Source: Neorhizobium galegae (GTDB lineage: Bacteria > Pseudomonadota > Alphaproteobacteria > Rhizobiales > Rhizobiaceae). Taken from it: a stretch of DNA of 64,000 bases. The stretch is from the NCBI RefSeq assembly GCF_017877135.1, contig NZ_JAGIPH010000014.1, positions 1 to 64,000 of the forward strand. Reading direction: 5' to 3'. The notes below the pieces were generated by a model. That model ran no database searches. It saw nothing but the letters and a program-made list of their open reading frames with translations, and had not been told where the DNA came from. Below are positions 7,447-15,840 of the stretch, piece after piece. The translations under genes were made by a program, and so were the position numbers. The stretch's first letter is position 1; the number at the start of each line of letters is the position of its first letter.

Positions 7447-8223
7447 TTGGTGGCGCAATCGGAGCGGATGATCGATATTGCGGGTGTTCACAAGACATTT
7501 GTGGCAGACCACGGCACAGTGACGGCGTTGGAGCCGGTCAGCATCACCATCAAGGCAGGCGAATTCATCTCGATCGTCGGCCCTTCCGGCTGCGGCAAGT
7601 CCACCCTGCTGCGCCTGATTTCCGGGCTCGACCAGGCGAGCGGCGGTACGATCGCCCTTGATACGGCTGGGCGCAAGCGCCCTGTCGGCTTCGTTTTCCA
7701 GGAGCCGGTACTGCTGCCGTGGAAGACTATCATCGAGAATGTCCGTTTCCCGCTCGATACAGCCGGTGTGAGCCGCGCCCAGAGCGACAAGATCGCGCTC
7801 GACCTCATCAAAATGGTCGGGTTAGCCGGCTTCGAGAAGGCCTTGCCGCGGCAATTGTCGGGTGGCATGCGCCAGCGCGCGGCGATCGCCCGCTCGCTGT
7901 CCGACGATCCGCCGATCCTTTTGATGGACGAACCCTTCTCGGCGGTGGATCTCATGACCCGCGATACATTAAACGACGAGCTGCTGCGCATCTGGCTGTC
8001 GACCGGCAAAACGATTCTGCTCGTGACCCACAGCGTAGACGAAGCAGCCTACCTCGCCGACCGGGTGATGGTGATGACCGCACGGCCCGGCAAATTGAAA
8101 TGCATCCATAACGTTGATCTCGCCCGCCCGCGCGGCGACGAAACCAAGCTCGATCCGGCCTACCACGCGCTGGTCGCCCAGCTTCGCCGCGATCTTCGTA
8201 CTTCCGGTGGGGAGGCGCATTGA
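7447..8223 (+). CDS. ABC transporter ATP-binding protein (SsuB/TauB type)
   Basis: The 258-residue NTPase has Walker A GPSGCGKST near residue 45, a Q-loop (FVFQEP), signature LSGGMRQR, Walker B ILLMDEP and the switch histidine in LVTHSVDEA. It belongs to the nitrate/sulfonate/taurine/pyrimidine-precursor branch. It energises the two permeases at 8223 and 10787 at the inner membrane. The longest frame starts with TTG 7447. ATG 7468 with GGAG 5 nt upstream is an equally good start and would remove seven residues. Confidence 0.9.
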   Translation: MVAQSERMIDIAGVHKTFVADHGTVTALEPVSITIKAGEFISIVGPSGCGKSTLLRLISGLDQASGGTIALDTAGRKRPVGFVFQEPVLLPWKTIIENVRFPLDTAGVSRAQSDKIALDLIKMVGLAGFEKALPRQLSGGMRQRAAIARSLSDDPPILLMDEPFSAVDLMTRDTLNDELLRIWLSTGKTILLVTHSVDEAAYLADRVMVMTARPGKLKCIHNVDLARPRGDETKLDPAYHALVAQLRRDLRTSGGEAH

Positions 8224-8987
8224 TGGCCAAGCGCCTCGCTGCCTGGGTCGATTACGCGCTGGCACTCATCTTGCTTCTGGCCGCCTGGTGGTTTGCGACC
8301 GGGCCGATGGAAATGCCTACCTATCTCCTGCCGTCGCCCTTGCGCACCTGGAACGCGCTGGTCGGCATCGCGGTGACCGGCGAACTCTGTGTGCATCTCG
8401 GCTTCACGCTGCAGAATATCGTCCTTGGCCTGGTTCTCGGGTGCGTTGCGGGGGTGGCGCTCGCCTACCTCATGACGCGCTTTCCGAAACTTGCCGTCTG
8501 GCTGGACGGGCCGCTGGTCATTCTGCAAACAGCGCCGAAGATTGCGCTGGCGCCGCTCTTCGTCGTCTGGTTCGGCTTCGGTATCCTGTCGAAGATCATC
8601 TTGATCTTCTCGCTGGTCTTCTTTCCGGTCTTCATTGGCTCGGTCGCGGGTTTCCGCTCGCTCGATCCGAAGCTGAAGGATCTCGCCAAGCTCCTGGGTC
8701 TTAGCACCTTTCAGCGGTTCCGCCAGATCGAGCTGCCGTCGGCCATGCCGGAAGTCTTAGTCGGCCTGAAAATCGGCGCAGTGCAGGCGCTGGTGGGTGC
8801 GGTTCTCGCGGAATGGATGTCCGGCAAGTTCGGCCTCGGCTACCTGATGACCTTCGCGTCGGCCACCTACAAGACGCCGCTTCTCTTTGCTGCGGTGCTG
8901 ATGACGGTCGTGCTGGGACTTCTCCTGCATGTCATGCTCACCATGCTGGAAAATCGGCTACTGTCCTGGAAGGGTGCGAAGAAATGA
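8223..8987 (+). CDS. ABC transporter permease (SsuC type), first copy
   Basis: About 254 residues with six predicted membrane segments and the permease EAA-like loop (FRQIELPSAMPEVLVGL) that contacts the ATPase. ATG 8223 overlaps the TGA of the ATPase gene, so the two are coupled. Together with the second permease at 10787 it probably forms a heterodimeric channel. The TGA overlaps the start of the phosphorylase gene. Confidence 0.9.
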   Translation: MAKRLAAWVDYALALILLLAAWWFATGPMEMPTYLLPSPLRTWNALVGIAVTGELCVHLGFTLQNIVLGLVLGCVAGVALAYLMTRFPKLAVWLDGPLVILQTAPKIALAPLFVVWFGFGILSKIILIFSLVFFPVFIGSVAGFRSLDPKLKDLAKLLGLSTFQRFRQIELPSAMPEVLVGLKIGAVQALVGAVLAEWMSGKFGLGYLMTFASATYKTPLLFAAVLMTVVLGLLLHVMLTMLENRLLSWKGAKK

Positions 8988-9775
8988 TCAGGACGAGCGC
9001 CGCCTTTCCTTGGAAGAACGGCCGGCCACCGCATCTGCCTTGCGGCCCGGGCGATGTTGCGGAAAACGTGCTAACCCCGGGAGATCCGGATCGTGTGCGA
9101 CTGCTTGCCGACATGCTAGAAGACGTAACCGATTTCGGCCGCAAGCGCGAATTCGCCCTCATTACCGGCATGTATGAAGGTGCGCGCCTGACCATTTGCT
9201 CCACCGGCATCGGCGGCCCTTCCACCGAAATTGCGCTGGTGGAACTCGCGATGCTCGGCGCAAAGCGGGTGGTGCGCATCGGCGGCATGTCCGCGCTCGC
9301 GGCGGAATACTCGACCGGCTCCTTCGTGGCTGTCGATCGCGCCATCGGAGATACCGGCACGGCCCACACCTATCGCGCCGCCGGCGGGGAGGCGATAGCC
9401 TCACCCCGTGTGGTTGCTGGTCTCGTCGGCGCGGCTGCTGAACTCGGGCTTACCTGCCGCCCCGGGATGGTTGCCTCCACCGACAGCTATTATCTCGGGC
9501 AGGACCGCCGCTATCGCCCCGTCGACGACGGGCAGGACTTTTCCGGCAATTTCATTGACCGCTTTCAGGCGGAGGGCGCCATCGGCGTCGAGATGGAAAG
9601 CGAGATCATCTTGACTGTCGGCGGAGCAATAGGCCTCGAGACAGGCTGCCTACTTGGTGTCCATGGAAATCGCGCCACAGACGACTGGCTCGACGACTAT
9701 GAGGCAACCCAACGAAACCTTCTGCGCATTGCGGGAAGGGCATTTTCCTCCAAAGAATGGGAACTCAGGAGCTAA
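8984..9775 (+). CDS. Uridine phosphorylase-like nucleoside phosphorylase
   Basis: The 263-residue product is a PNP/UDP-family phosphorylase. It shows the phosphate loop TPGDPDRV, a STGIGGPS glycine loop and the ribose/base signature GVEMES near the C-terminal third. It would split a pyrimidine nucleoside with phosphate into base and (deoxy)ribose 1-phosphate. The start overlaps the permease stop (ATGA). It sits inside a transporter operon and a phosphopentomutase gene closes that operon, so the sugar phosphate is funnelled into central metabolism while the base can go to the reductive genes upstream. Base specificity cannot be read from sequence alone. Confidence 0.85.
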   Translation: MIRTSAAFPWKNGRPPHLPCGPGDVAENVLTPGDPDRVRLLADMLEDVTDFGRKREFALITGMYEGARLTICSTGIGGPSTEIALVELAMLGAKRVVRIGGMSALAAEYSTGSFVAVDRAIGDTGTAHTYRAAGGEAIASPRVVAGLVGAAAELGLTCRPGMVASTDSYYLGQDRRYRPVDDGQDFSGNFIDRFQAEGAIGVEMESEIILTVGGAIGLETGCLLGVHGNRATDDWLDDYEATQRNLLRIAGRAFSSKEWELRS

Positions 9776-9779
9776 TAAC

Positions 9780-10784
9780 ATGATACAGTTTCGCGTAACG
9801 ACCGCCGCAAGCCTGCTTGCCCTCATCGCCTCGCCGCTTTTCGCTACAATCGCTGAGGCTGCCGATAAGGTCGTGCTGCAGATTGATGGTGCGGCCGCTC
9901 CGTTCTATGCTCCGCTCTATGCCGGCGTCGAGAAGGGCGTTTTCCAGAAGAACGGCATCGAGGTCGAGTTCATCTATGCGGCGGCTGCCGACATCCTGAC
10001 GAACATCGCGGCCGGTAATGTCGATTTCGGCTTTCCGAACGGTGACGCCGTGGTGGCCGCCGCCGCCAACGGGCTGCCGGTGAAGGTCGTCCACACGACC
10101 TATCAGCGCGGGATCGGCGCTTTGCTTGCCAAGGAATCCAGCGGCATCAAGACCTACAAGGACCTGAAGGGCAAAAAAATCGCCGTTACCAGCCTTGCCA
10201 GCCCGAACTATCTGCAGCTCCAGGTGGGCTTGCAGCAGGCGGGCCTGAAGCTTGAGGACGTCTCCGTCGAAGTCGTTGCCACAGGTGCCATCGTCCAGTC
10301 GCTGCAAGCTGGGCAGGTCGATGCGATCGTATTTTCCGAGTTGCGCAAGTATAACCTCGAAGCCGACGGCACCAAGGTCACGATGATCCTGTCGAACGAC
10401 TTCCTACCCTCCTTCGGCAACGTCGTCGTTACCAGCAGCAAGAAGCTTGCCCAGAACCCGGACCTCGTGAAGCGATTCACCACCGCCGTCACCCAATCCT
10501 ACCAGTGGGTTCTCGACGGCCACATTCCGGATGCGCTTGACATTTCGCTGACAAAATACACGCCGACCTGGCCGAAGGACCAGAAGGCCATCCTGACGAC
10601 CGCTTTCGAACAGACCTTCGTGCCGTCGGTCTGGCAGAGCCCGCTCACCAAGGAAAAGGGCCTCGGCGCGGCCGATATGGCCGGCTGGCAGAAGAATGCC
10701 GACATTCTGGCGCAATACAAGGTGATCGACAGCGCTCCGAAGGCGGCTGATTTCGTCGTCGATCCGTCCACGATCGGTAAGTAA
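9780..10784 (+). CDS. ABC transporter substrate-binding protein, NMT1/SsuA-like
   Basis: The 334-residue periplasmic protein has a cleavable signal peptide of about 29 residues ending AEA. The mature fold is NMT1/THI5-like: an AAPFYAPLYAGVEKGVF start, a GNVDFGF hinge region and a DLKGKKIAV strand. Such proteins bind sulfonates, nitrate, riboflavin or pyrimidine precursors. Here, between a nucleoside phosphorylase and a phosphopentomutase, a pyrimidine nucleoside or base is the likely ligand. ATG 9780 has CAGGAG upstream. The frame extends to 9654, but that part overlaps the phosphorylase and lacks a signal. Confidence 0.85.
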   Translation: MIQFRVTTAASLLALIASPLFATIAEAADKVVLQIDGAAAPFYAPLYAGVEKGVFQKNGIEVEFIYAAAADILTNIAAGNVDFGFPNGDAVVAAAANGLPVKVVHTTYQRGIGALLAKESSGIKTYKDLKGKKIAVTSLASPNYLQLQVGLQQAGLKLEDVSVEVVATGAIVQSLQAGQVDAIVFSELRKYNLEADGTKVTMILSNDFLPSFGNVVVTSSKKLAQNPDLVKRFTTAVTQSYQWVLDGHIPDALDISLTKYTPTWPKDQKAILTTAFEQTFVPSVWQSPLTKEKGLGAADMAGWQKNADILAQYKVIDSAPKAADFVVDPSTIGK

Positions 10785-10786
10785 TC

Positions 10787-11530
10787 ATGGTCCTGCGTGG
10801 CATAGCGGGTCTGGTCGCGACCCTCGTCCTGTGGACGGCGATCGTCTTCATCTTCAAGGTCCCGGCGTTTCTGCTGCCGGGCCCGGTCGAGGTGTTCGAT
10901 CGCGTCGCTTTCCTTTTCGAGAACGCCAAGCTCACCCGGCATATCTGGGTGACGCTCTCGGAGATCATCGGGGGCTTTGCGTTCGGAACCGCCGGCGGCA
11001 TCCTGGCCGGCGTCATTTTCGCACGCGCTCCCCGCATCGAGCGCTTTGCCACGCCACTCATTCTGCTTCTACAAACCGCTCCGAAGATCGCGATCGCGCC
11101 GCTTCTTCTTCTCTGGCTTGGCATCGGCCCGACGCCGAAGATCGTACTGATCGCGATCGTCACCTTCTTCCCCGTTATGCAGGGAATGGTAACCGGCCTG
11201 CGCTATGGCGAAGGCAGTTTTCGTGATCTCGCCTCTGTGCTGAGGCTCAGCCCCTGGCAGCGCTTCCGGCATATCGAACTACCTTCTGCACTGCCATCCG
11301 TACTTGCCGGCATGGCAGTCGCGACGACGCTTGCGATGACTGCGGCGGTGATCGGCGAACTGATCGGTGCCAACGAGGGCCTTGGCTATCTTCTTTCCTC
11401 GGGGCAGGAGAACAGCGATACTGCGGTCGTCATCGGCATGGTCATGCTTTTGTCGCTGATCGGCTGGGCGTTCTACGAAGTCATCGAACTCATCCGCCGC
11501 CGTTCGCTCGGCCGTTTCCAGCTTTCCTGA
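10787..11530 (+). CDS. ABC transporter permease (SsuC type), second copy
   Basis: 247 residues with about six membrane segments and the cytoplasmic loop FRHIELPSALPSVLAGM that docks on the ATPase. It starts 2 nt after the binding-protein stop. Sequence and length match the permease at 8223 in family but not closely, which points to a heterodimeric pore rather than a recent duplication. Confidence 0.9.
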   Translation: MVLRGIAGLVATLVLWTAIVFIFKVPAFLLPGPVEVFDRVAFLFENAKLTRHIWVTLSEIIGGFAFGTAGGILAGVIFARAPRIERFATPLILLLQTAPKIAIAPLLLLWLGIGPTPKIVLIAIVTFFPVMQGMVTGLRYGEGSFRDLASVLRLSPWQRFRHIELPSALPSVLAGMAVATTLAMTAAVIGELIGANEGLGYLLSSGQENSDTAVVIGMVMLLSLIGWAFYEVIELIRRRSLGRFQLS

Positions 11531-11540
11531 GTTCGAAGGG

Positions 11541-12719
11541 ATGGCCCGCGTTTTCCTCTGCGTTCTCGATTCCGTCGGTTGCGGCGGTGCGCCTGATGCG
11601 GCGCATTACGGCGACAACGGATCCAACACGCTGCTGCATATCGCCGAAGCCTGTGCCGCCTGTCGTGCAGAAGACGGCAGGAGCGGTCCGCTGAAGGTTC
11701 CGAACCTCGATGCGCTTGGCCTCGGCGTCGCGATCACACTCGCCTCCGGCGAAGTTGCCCCCGGCCTTACTGCCGTGCCCGGCGGGTGGTGGGGAGCGGC
11801 GCAGGAGGTCTCCGCCGGCAAGGATACCCAGTCGGGTCATTGGGAACTTGCGGGCGTACCCGTCACACGAGACTGGCATTATTTTCCGCGCACCGAGCCG
11901 GCATTCCCCGCCGAGCTGATGGCGGAGCTGGTATCCCGCGCCGGGATATCCGGGAGCCTAGCCAACAATCATGCCTCGGGTACCGAAGTGCTTGATCAGT
12001 TCGGTCTCGAACACATCGCCACCGGCAAGCCGATTGTCTACACTTCGGCCGACAGCGTCGTGCAGATCGCCGCGCACGAGGTCCATTTCGGTCTCGATCG
12101 CCTGCTCGAAACTTGTCGCATCGCCGCCGATATTTTCCATCCGCTGAATGTCGGCCGCATTATTGCCAGGCCCTTTATCGGCGAGGCGCCCGGTAGCTTC
12201 ATCCGCACCGCCAATCGAAAGGATTTCGCCATCGCTCCGCCGGAAGGGACAATCTGCGACCGGGTGGTGGCTGCGGGCGGTGCGGTGCATGCCGTCGGCA
12301 AGATCGGCGATATCTTCGCCATGAAGGGCATTACCGATGTCTCCAAGGGCAAAGATGACATGGCGCTTTTCGACCATGTGCTTGCATGGACCGACAAGGC
12401 GGCCGACGGCGATCTCGTATTTGCAAATTTCATCGAGTTCGACAGTCTGTGGGGTCACCGCCGCAATGTTTCCGGTTATGCGCGCGCGCTCGAGCTTTTC
12501 GACGCCCGGCTGCCGGAGTTGACCGGCCGGCTGCGCGATGGCGACCTTCTCATCATCACCGCCGACCATGGCAACGATCCGACCTGGCCCGGAACGGACC
12601 ATACGCGCGAGCGGGTGCCGGTGCTGGTAACCGGACCCCGCGTGACGGCGCGCGAACTGGGGATCCTCCCTTTTACTGCCGTCGCGCAACTGACAGCCTT
12701 TCATCTGAGCTGCCGGTAA
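11541..12719 (+). CDS. deoB: Phosphopentomutase
   Basis: The 392-residue protein has normal family length. It is an alkaline-phosphatase-superfamily mutase: the N-terminal metal site FLCVLDSVGCGGAPDA, the phosphorylated threonine region GSNTLLHI, the NNHASGTEV segment and the C-terminal ADHGNDPTWPGTDHTRE metal motif are all present. It interconverts (deoxy)ribose 1- and 5-phosphate in the cytoplasm and so completes nucleoside breakdown begun by the phosphorylase at 8984. GAAGGG precedes the ATG. It is the last gene of the operon; no clear terminator follows. Confidence 0.95.
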   Translation: MARVFLCVLDSVGCGGAPDAAHYGDNGSNTLLHIAEACAACRAEDGRSGPLKVPNLDALGLGVAITLASGEVAPGLTAVPGGWWGAAQEVSAGKDTQSGHWELAGVPVTRDWHYFPRTEPAFPAELMAELVSRAGISGSLANNHASGTEVLDQFGLEHIATGKPIVYTSADSVVQIAAHEVHFGLDRLLETCRIAADIFHPLNVGRIIARPFIGEAPGSFIRTANRKDFAIAPPEGTICDRVVAAGGAVHAVGKIGDIFAMKGITDVSKGKDDMALFDHVLAWTDKAADGDLVFANFIEFDSLWGHRRNVSGYARALELFDARLPELTGRLRDGDLLIITADHGNDPTWPGTDHTRERVPVLVTGPRVTARELGILPFTAVAQLTAFHLSCR

Positions 12720-12894
12720 GGCCTCGCCGGACAGGATCGTACCACAGGCTTTCGATGCGATCATGAACCGCTCTGGAAGCTCATCGCCGAAAGGGCGCGA
12801 TCCCTCCGCCCTTGCATCATCAGTCAATTTCCGAACTCACGGGCGGTGGCATTGTCGACACGGCTCGGCCGGATAAAGTGGAACCGGGATTTTA

Positions 12895-12990
12895 GTGTGC
12901 TAATTTAGGTGTTTGATCCGCCTCGTTTATCTACTGAGTTACATCCGAAATAATAGCGGGTTGACGGTCCGATTCCGTTCAAGGCGAAAG
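12895..12990 (+). repeat. Dispersed tRNA-like repeat, copy C
   Basis: GCCTCGTTTATCT, GCGGGT.GACGGT.CGA and GTTCAAGGCG are shared in order and spacing with copy B (18831-18960). The piece ATCTACTGAGTTACAT is the reverse complement of a tRNA D-arm consensus, while the GACGGTCCGATTCC piece is T-arm-like in direct orientation. The element is therefore a scrambled tRNA-like sequence, not a functional tRNA. The rest of 12720-13193 shows no supportable gene. Confidence 0.5.
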
Positions 12991-13193
12991 ACGCTGGTCA
13001 GCATCTTGCTCGATCTTGCTGCGGGTCGTGCCTACGACGGATTCGCGCCCACAAAGCGGACATGGGTTCCGTCTGGACCAATAGCTATACGGGCCGCTGG
13101 AAGTAGTTCTGCTTGTAGCAACGGGATTGGGGAAACAGCCATTGACTTGCTTCAGATACCGCTGGATCCCGGCATTAAACGTCTATGTTTAGG

Positions 13194-13679
13194 TCAGTCT
13201 GTCCCATCTTCAGCATCGGAAAGCTGATCTAGGTTGGCGATGAGTCGACTAAGAAGTTCGACTAGCTTCTGCTGTTCCTCGTTTGAGAAACCCGCCATGG
13301 CTTCTCTATTTCCCTGGAACAGCGTTGCGGAGGCTTGCGGCAACCTTTCCCGCGCAGCCTGCGTTAGAACAACGCGACTGCTGCGTCCGTCGTGCGGATC
13401 GGGCGTCCTCGTAATCAAACCATCTCGCTCCATCCGCGCAAGCATTTGTGCCATCGGCGGCTGGGCGACCTTTGCAAACTTAGCAAGGTCCCGTTGCGTG
13501 CTAGCGACGCCATTTTCCAAGGCAACCAGAACCGGTACATGTCCAGCCCCAAATCCCAACGGTCCCAGGCGCTCTTCGCTGAGGCGTGTAAAAGCTCGTG
13601 CAGCAATACTGATAAGATGGCCAGGGGTCTTGAGCACCTCTTCGTCCAATAGCTCACTCCCTTCGCTGCTTGACGTCAT
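13194..13679 (-). CDS. MarR-family transcriptional regulator
   Basis: 161 residues with the MarR winged helix: STQRDLAKFAKVAQPPMAQMLARME is split by the recognition helix, then a wing DPHDGRSSRVVLT. Flanking helices would form the dimer interface. It is divergent from a SnoaL-like gene, with an 82-bp gap. A perfect inverted repeat begins only 6 nt upstream of its ATG and no Shine-Dalgarno is visible, so the mRNA may be leaderless or the true start may lie downstream. Autorepression and control of the small SnoaL/epoxide hydrolase group is the natural reading. Confidence 0.9.
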   Translation of the reverse strand: MTSSSEGSELLDEEVLKTPGHLISIAARAFTRLSEERLGPLGFGAGHVPVLVALENGVASTQRDLAKFAKVAQPPMAQMLARMERDGLITRTPDPHDGRSSRVVLTQAARERLPQASATLFQGNREAMAGFSNEEQQKLVELLSRLIANLDQLSDAEDGTD

Positions 13680-13684
13680 TTATA

Positions 13685-13700
13685 TATGCACATATGCATA
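13685..13700. promoter_or_regulatory. Candidate MarR operator
   Basis: TATGCA-CATA-TGCATA is a perfect 16-bp inverted repeat in an AT-rich patch between the divergent MarR and SnoaL-like genes. Size and symmetry suit a MarR dimer. Its position next to the marR-type start would block that transcript directly. Confidence 0.6.
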
Positions 13701-13761
13701 ACGTCGTCGAGCTGTTCAGTGCTCAAAACGCTATTTTTGCACATAACTCTGGGAGCATAAA

Positions 13762-14133
13762 ATGTTTCAACATCATATCCAGACCGTTGCTCAGCTCTAT
13801 GTCCGCTTCAACGCCCAGGACATTGACGGGGTCCTTGAGTCTCTCGATGAGAACGTGGAATGGGCAAACGCAATGGAGGGCGGTCACGAGCACGGGCACG
13901 AGGCCGTGAAGGCGTACTGGACTCGTCAGTTTGCAATGGTTCGCCCGGTTGTGACGCCGAAGGACTATTCACAATCCCATTCTGGCGACGTCGTCGTTCA
14001 AGTGGAGCAGCGCATTTACGATCTCGATGGACGGCCTCTTGAAGGCGAACAGGAACATGAGCTCAGGAACAGGACAGTTCAACACACCTTTCGGATGAAG
14101 GACGGGAAAGTCGTCCGTTTCGATGTCGGCTGA
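13762..14133 (+). CDS. SnoaL/NTF2-like protein
   Basis: 123 residues with the NTF2-like cone fold pattern: an N-terminal helix (VAQLYVRFNAQDIDGVLESL), a D-E-N-V-E-W strand, an EAVKAYW helix and C-terminal strands ending in HTFRMKDGKVVRFDVG. Members are small cyclases, isomerases or ligand-binding proteins; no catalytic set can be assigned here. It is divergent from the MarR regulator and followed by a second SnoaL-fold gene and an epoxide hydrolase on the same strand. Confidence 0.75.
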   Translation: MFQHHIQTVAQLYVRFNAQDIDGVLESLDENVEWANAMEGGHEHGHEAVKAYWTRQFAMVRPVVTPKDYSQSHSGDVVVQVEQRIYDLDGRPLEGEQEHELRNRTVQHTFRMKDGKVVRFDVG

Positions 14134-14197
14134 TCAGGCAACATCAGAAGTACTGATGCATATTCAGAGATCTGCCCCCTTGGAAGATAGGCAACAC

Positions 14198-14641
14198 ATG
14201 ACCACGCTTTCAAAAAATGAACTCATCGCTCGACTGATCAAGGCCGGGGAGCTCGAAGTGGCCGGTGCATCCGATGCTGAACTGGCCGAATATTTTGACA
14301 CGGACAACTTTCGGTTTCATGGGCCCGACGGGTTCGAGACGAATTTTGCTGGATTGAATGCCTATTTCGCGTCGATTAGGTATGCGTTCGACGATCGCTC
14401 TATCAGGAGGGGCATCATCATCGCCGATAGGGGGCTCATTGCCTGTCAGACCTGGATTGAAGGAACGTTTGTGCGAGACTTCACCATGTCCCCGGCAGGG
14501 CCCCTTCCGGCCAATGGTGCGCGCGTGATCTGGGACCTCATGAACATCTTCCGCTTCAACGACGAAGGCAAGCTGATCGAAGAGTTTGTGCGTACCGACT
14601 ATCGAAGTTTCCTGCGGCAGTTGGGTGCTGAGGGTAGATGA
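14198..14641 (+). CDS. SnoaL-like (ester cyclase type) protein
   Basis: 147 residues from ATG 14198, which is preceded by AGATAGG. The strand/helix order matches SnoaL-fold proteins: ELAEYFDTDNFRFHGPDG, then FAGLNAYFASIRYAF, then a long sheet ending FRFNDEGKLIEEFVRTDYRSF. An in-frame ATG at 14156 and one at 14123 would lengthen it by 14 or 25 residues without similarity. Because limonene-type epoxide hydrolases share this fold and a true epoxide hydrolase follows, an epoxide or polyketide-like substrate is possible but not shown. Confidence 0.65.
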   Translation: MTTLSKNELIARLIKAGELEVAGASDAELAEYFDTDNFRFHGPDGFETNFAGLNAYFASIRYAFDDRSIRRGIIIADRGLIACQTWIEGTFVRDFTMSPAGPLPANGARVIWDLMNIFRFNDEGKLIEEFVRTDYRSFLRQLGAEGR

Positions 14642-14680
14642 TGGCATGAAGTTGTAGGCGTTCTTTTTGGGAAATCTGTA

Positions 14681-15826
14681 GTGGTACAACCGTTCAAGAT
14701 TACGATAGCTGATAACGTTCTCGAGGATCTGAGGACGAGGCTTGTCGCAGCAAGGCTTCCCATCTCGCTTGACGAAACATCCTGGGACGACGGGGCGAGT
14801 CTTACCTTTACCGGGAAAGCCGTTGATCACTGGCGGACGCGTTTCGACTGGCGCAGACAGGAAGCGCGCCTCAACGAACTGCCGCAGTTCGTGGCAGACA
14901 TTGATGGCCTCGCTATCCACTTTGTCCACGTGAAAGGCATTGGGCGGGCGCCGATGCCCTTGGTTCTCACGCACGGCTGGCCCGGGTCCTTTACCGAATT
15001 CGAGCGGATCATCCCGCTGCTGACCGACCCCGGCGCCCATGGCGGCGATCCCCGGGATTCGTTCAGTGTGGTGGTGCCGTCCTTGCCGGGCTTCGGCTTT
15101 TCCTCAGCGCCGAGGATGACCGGAACCGGATCGAGAACCATTGCGGGGATGTGGCATCACTTGATGACATCTCTTGGGTACGAACGCTACGGCGCGCAAG
15201 GCGGCGATATCGGCTCGGGCGTCTCGCTGTGGCTTGCTAGGCTCTTTCCAGCCCATGTGATCGGGGCGCACCTCAACTATGTATCGGCGGGACTACAGCC
15301 GACCATTCTGCCGCATGAGGAGATGACCGCTGAGGAGGCACGCTTTCGCCAGACGGCGGCTGACTGGGCGGCCAAGGAAGGTGCATATTCCGCACTCCAA
15401 TCAACCAAACCTCAAACGCTGGCCTACTCTCTTTCCGACTCGCCGACAGGCCTTGCAGCCTGGATCATCGAAAAATTTCAGGCCTGGAGCGACTGCAACG
15501 GTGACCTTGAAAGTATTCTGTCGCTCGACACGATCCTGACCGACATTTCGCTTTACTGGTTCGGCAACAACCTGAATGCTTCGTTGCGTCTCTATAAGGA
15601 GAACCGTCTGGACCCGCTGGTGTTTGCACCCGGAGAACGGTTGAAGCCGCCGGTCGGGATGGCGCATTTCCCCAAGGAGTTGCCCGTTCCTCCCCGCTCT
15701 TGGCTTGAGCGGGTCGCAACGGTGACGCGGTGGTCCGAAATGTCCGCCGGCGGACATTTTGCGGCGCTCGAACAGCCGCAACTGCTGGCCGAAGAGATCA
15801 GGGCGTTCTTTCGCCCAATCCGGTAA
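14681..15826 (+). CDS. Epoxide hydrolase (EHN-domain alpha/beta hydrolase)
   Basis: The 381-residue protein has the epoxide hydrolase N-terminal domain (residues about 1-110) and an alpha/beta core. The HGWPGS oxyanion motif is near residue 96 and the nucleophile aspartate is in GAQGGDIGSG near 176. The general-base histidine is in GGHFAALEQP near 360. It opens epoxides to diols in the cytoplasm. It starts with GTG 14681, with GGGA about 10 nt upstream. Next to the SnoaL-like genes it forms a small detoxification or degradation group. Length and motifs match juvenile-hormone/styrene-oxide-type bacterial homologues. Confidence 0.9.
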   Translation: MVQPFKITIADNVLEDLRTRLVAARLPISLDETSWDDGASLTFTGKAVDHWRTRFDWRRQEARLNELPQFVADIDGLAIHFVHVKGIGRAPMPLVLTHGWPGSFTEFERIIPLLTDPGAHGGDPRDSFSVVVPSLPGFGFSSAPRMTGTGSRTIAGMWHHLMTSLGYERYGAQGGDIGSGVSLWLARLFPAHVIGAHLNYVSAGLQPTILPHEEMTAEEARFRQTAADWAAKEGAYSALQSTKPQTLAYSLSDSPTGLAAWIIEKFQAWSDCNGDLESILSLDTILTDISLYWFGNNLNASLRLYKENRLDPLVFAPGERLKPPVGMAHFPKELPVPPRSWLERVATVTRWSEMSAGGHFAALEQPQLLAEEIRAFFRPIR

Positions 15827-15840
15827 AACCCGGCGCGCCG

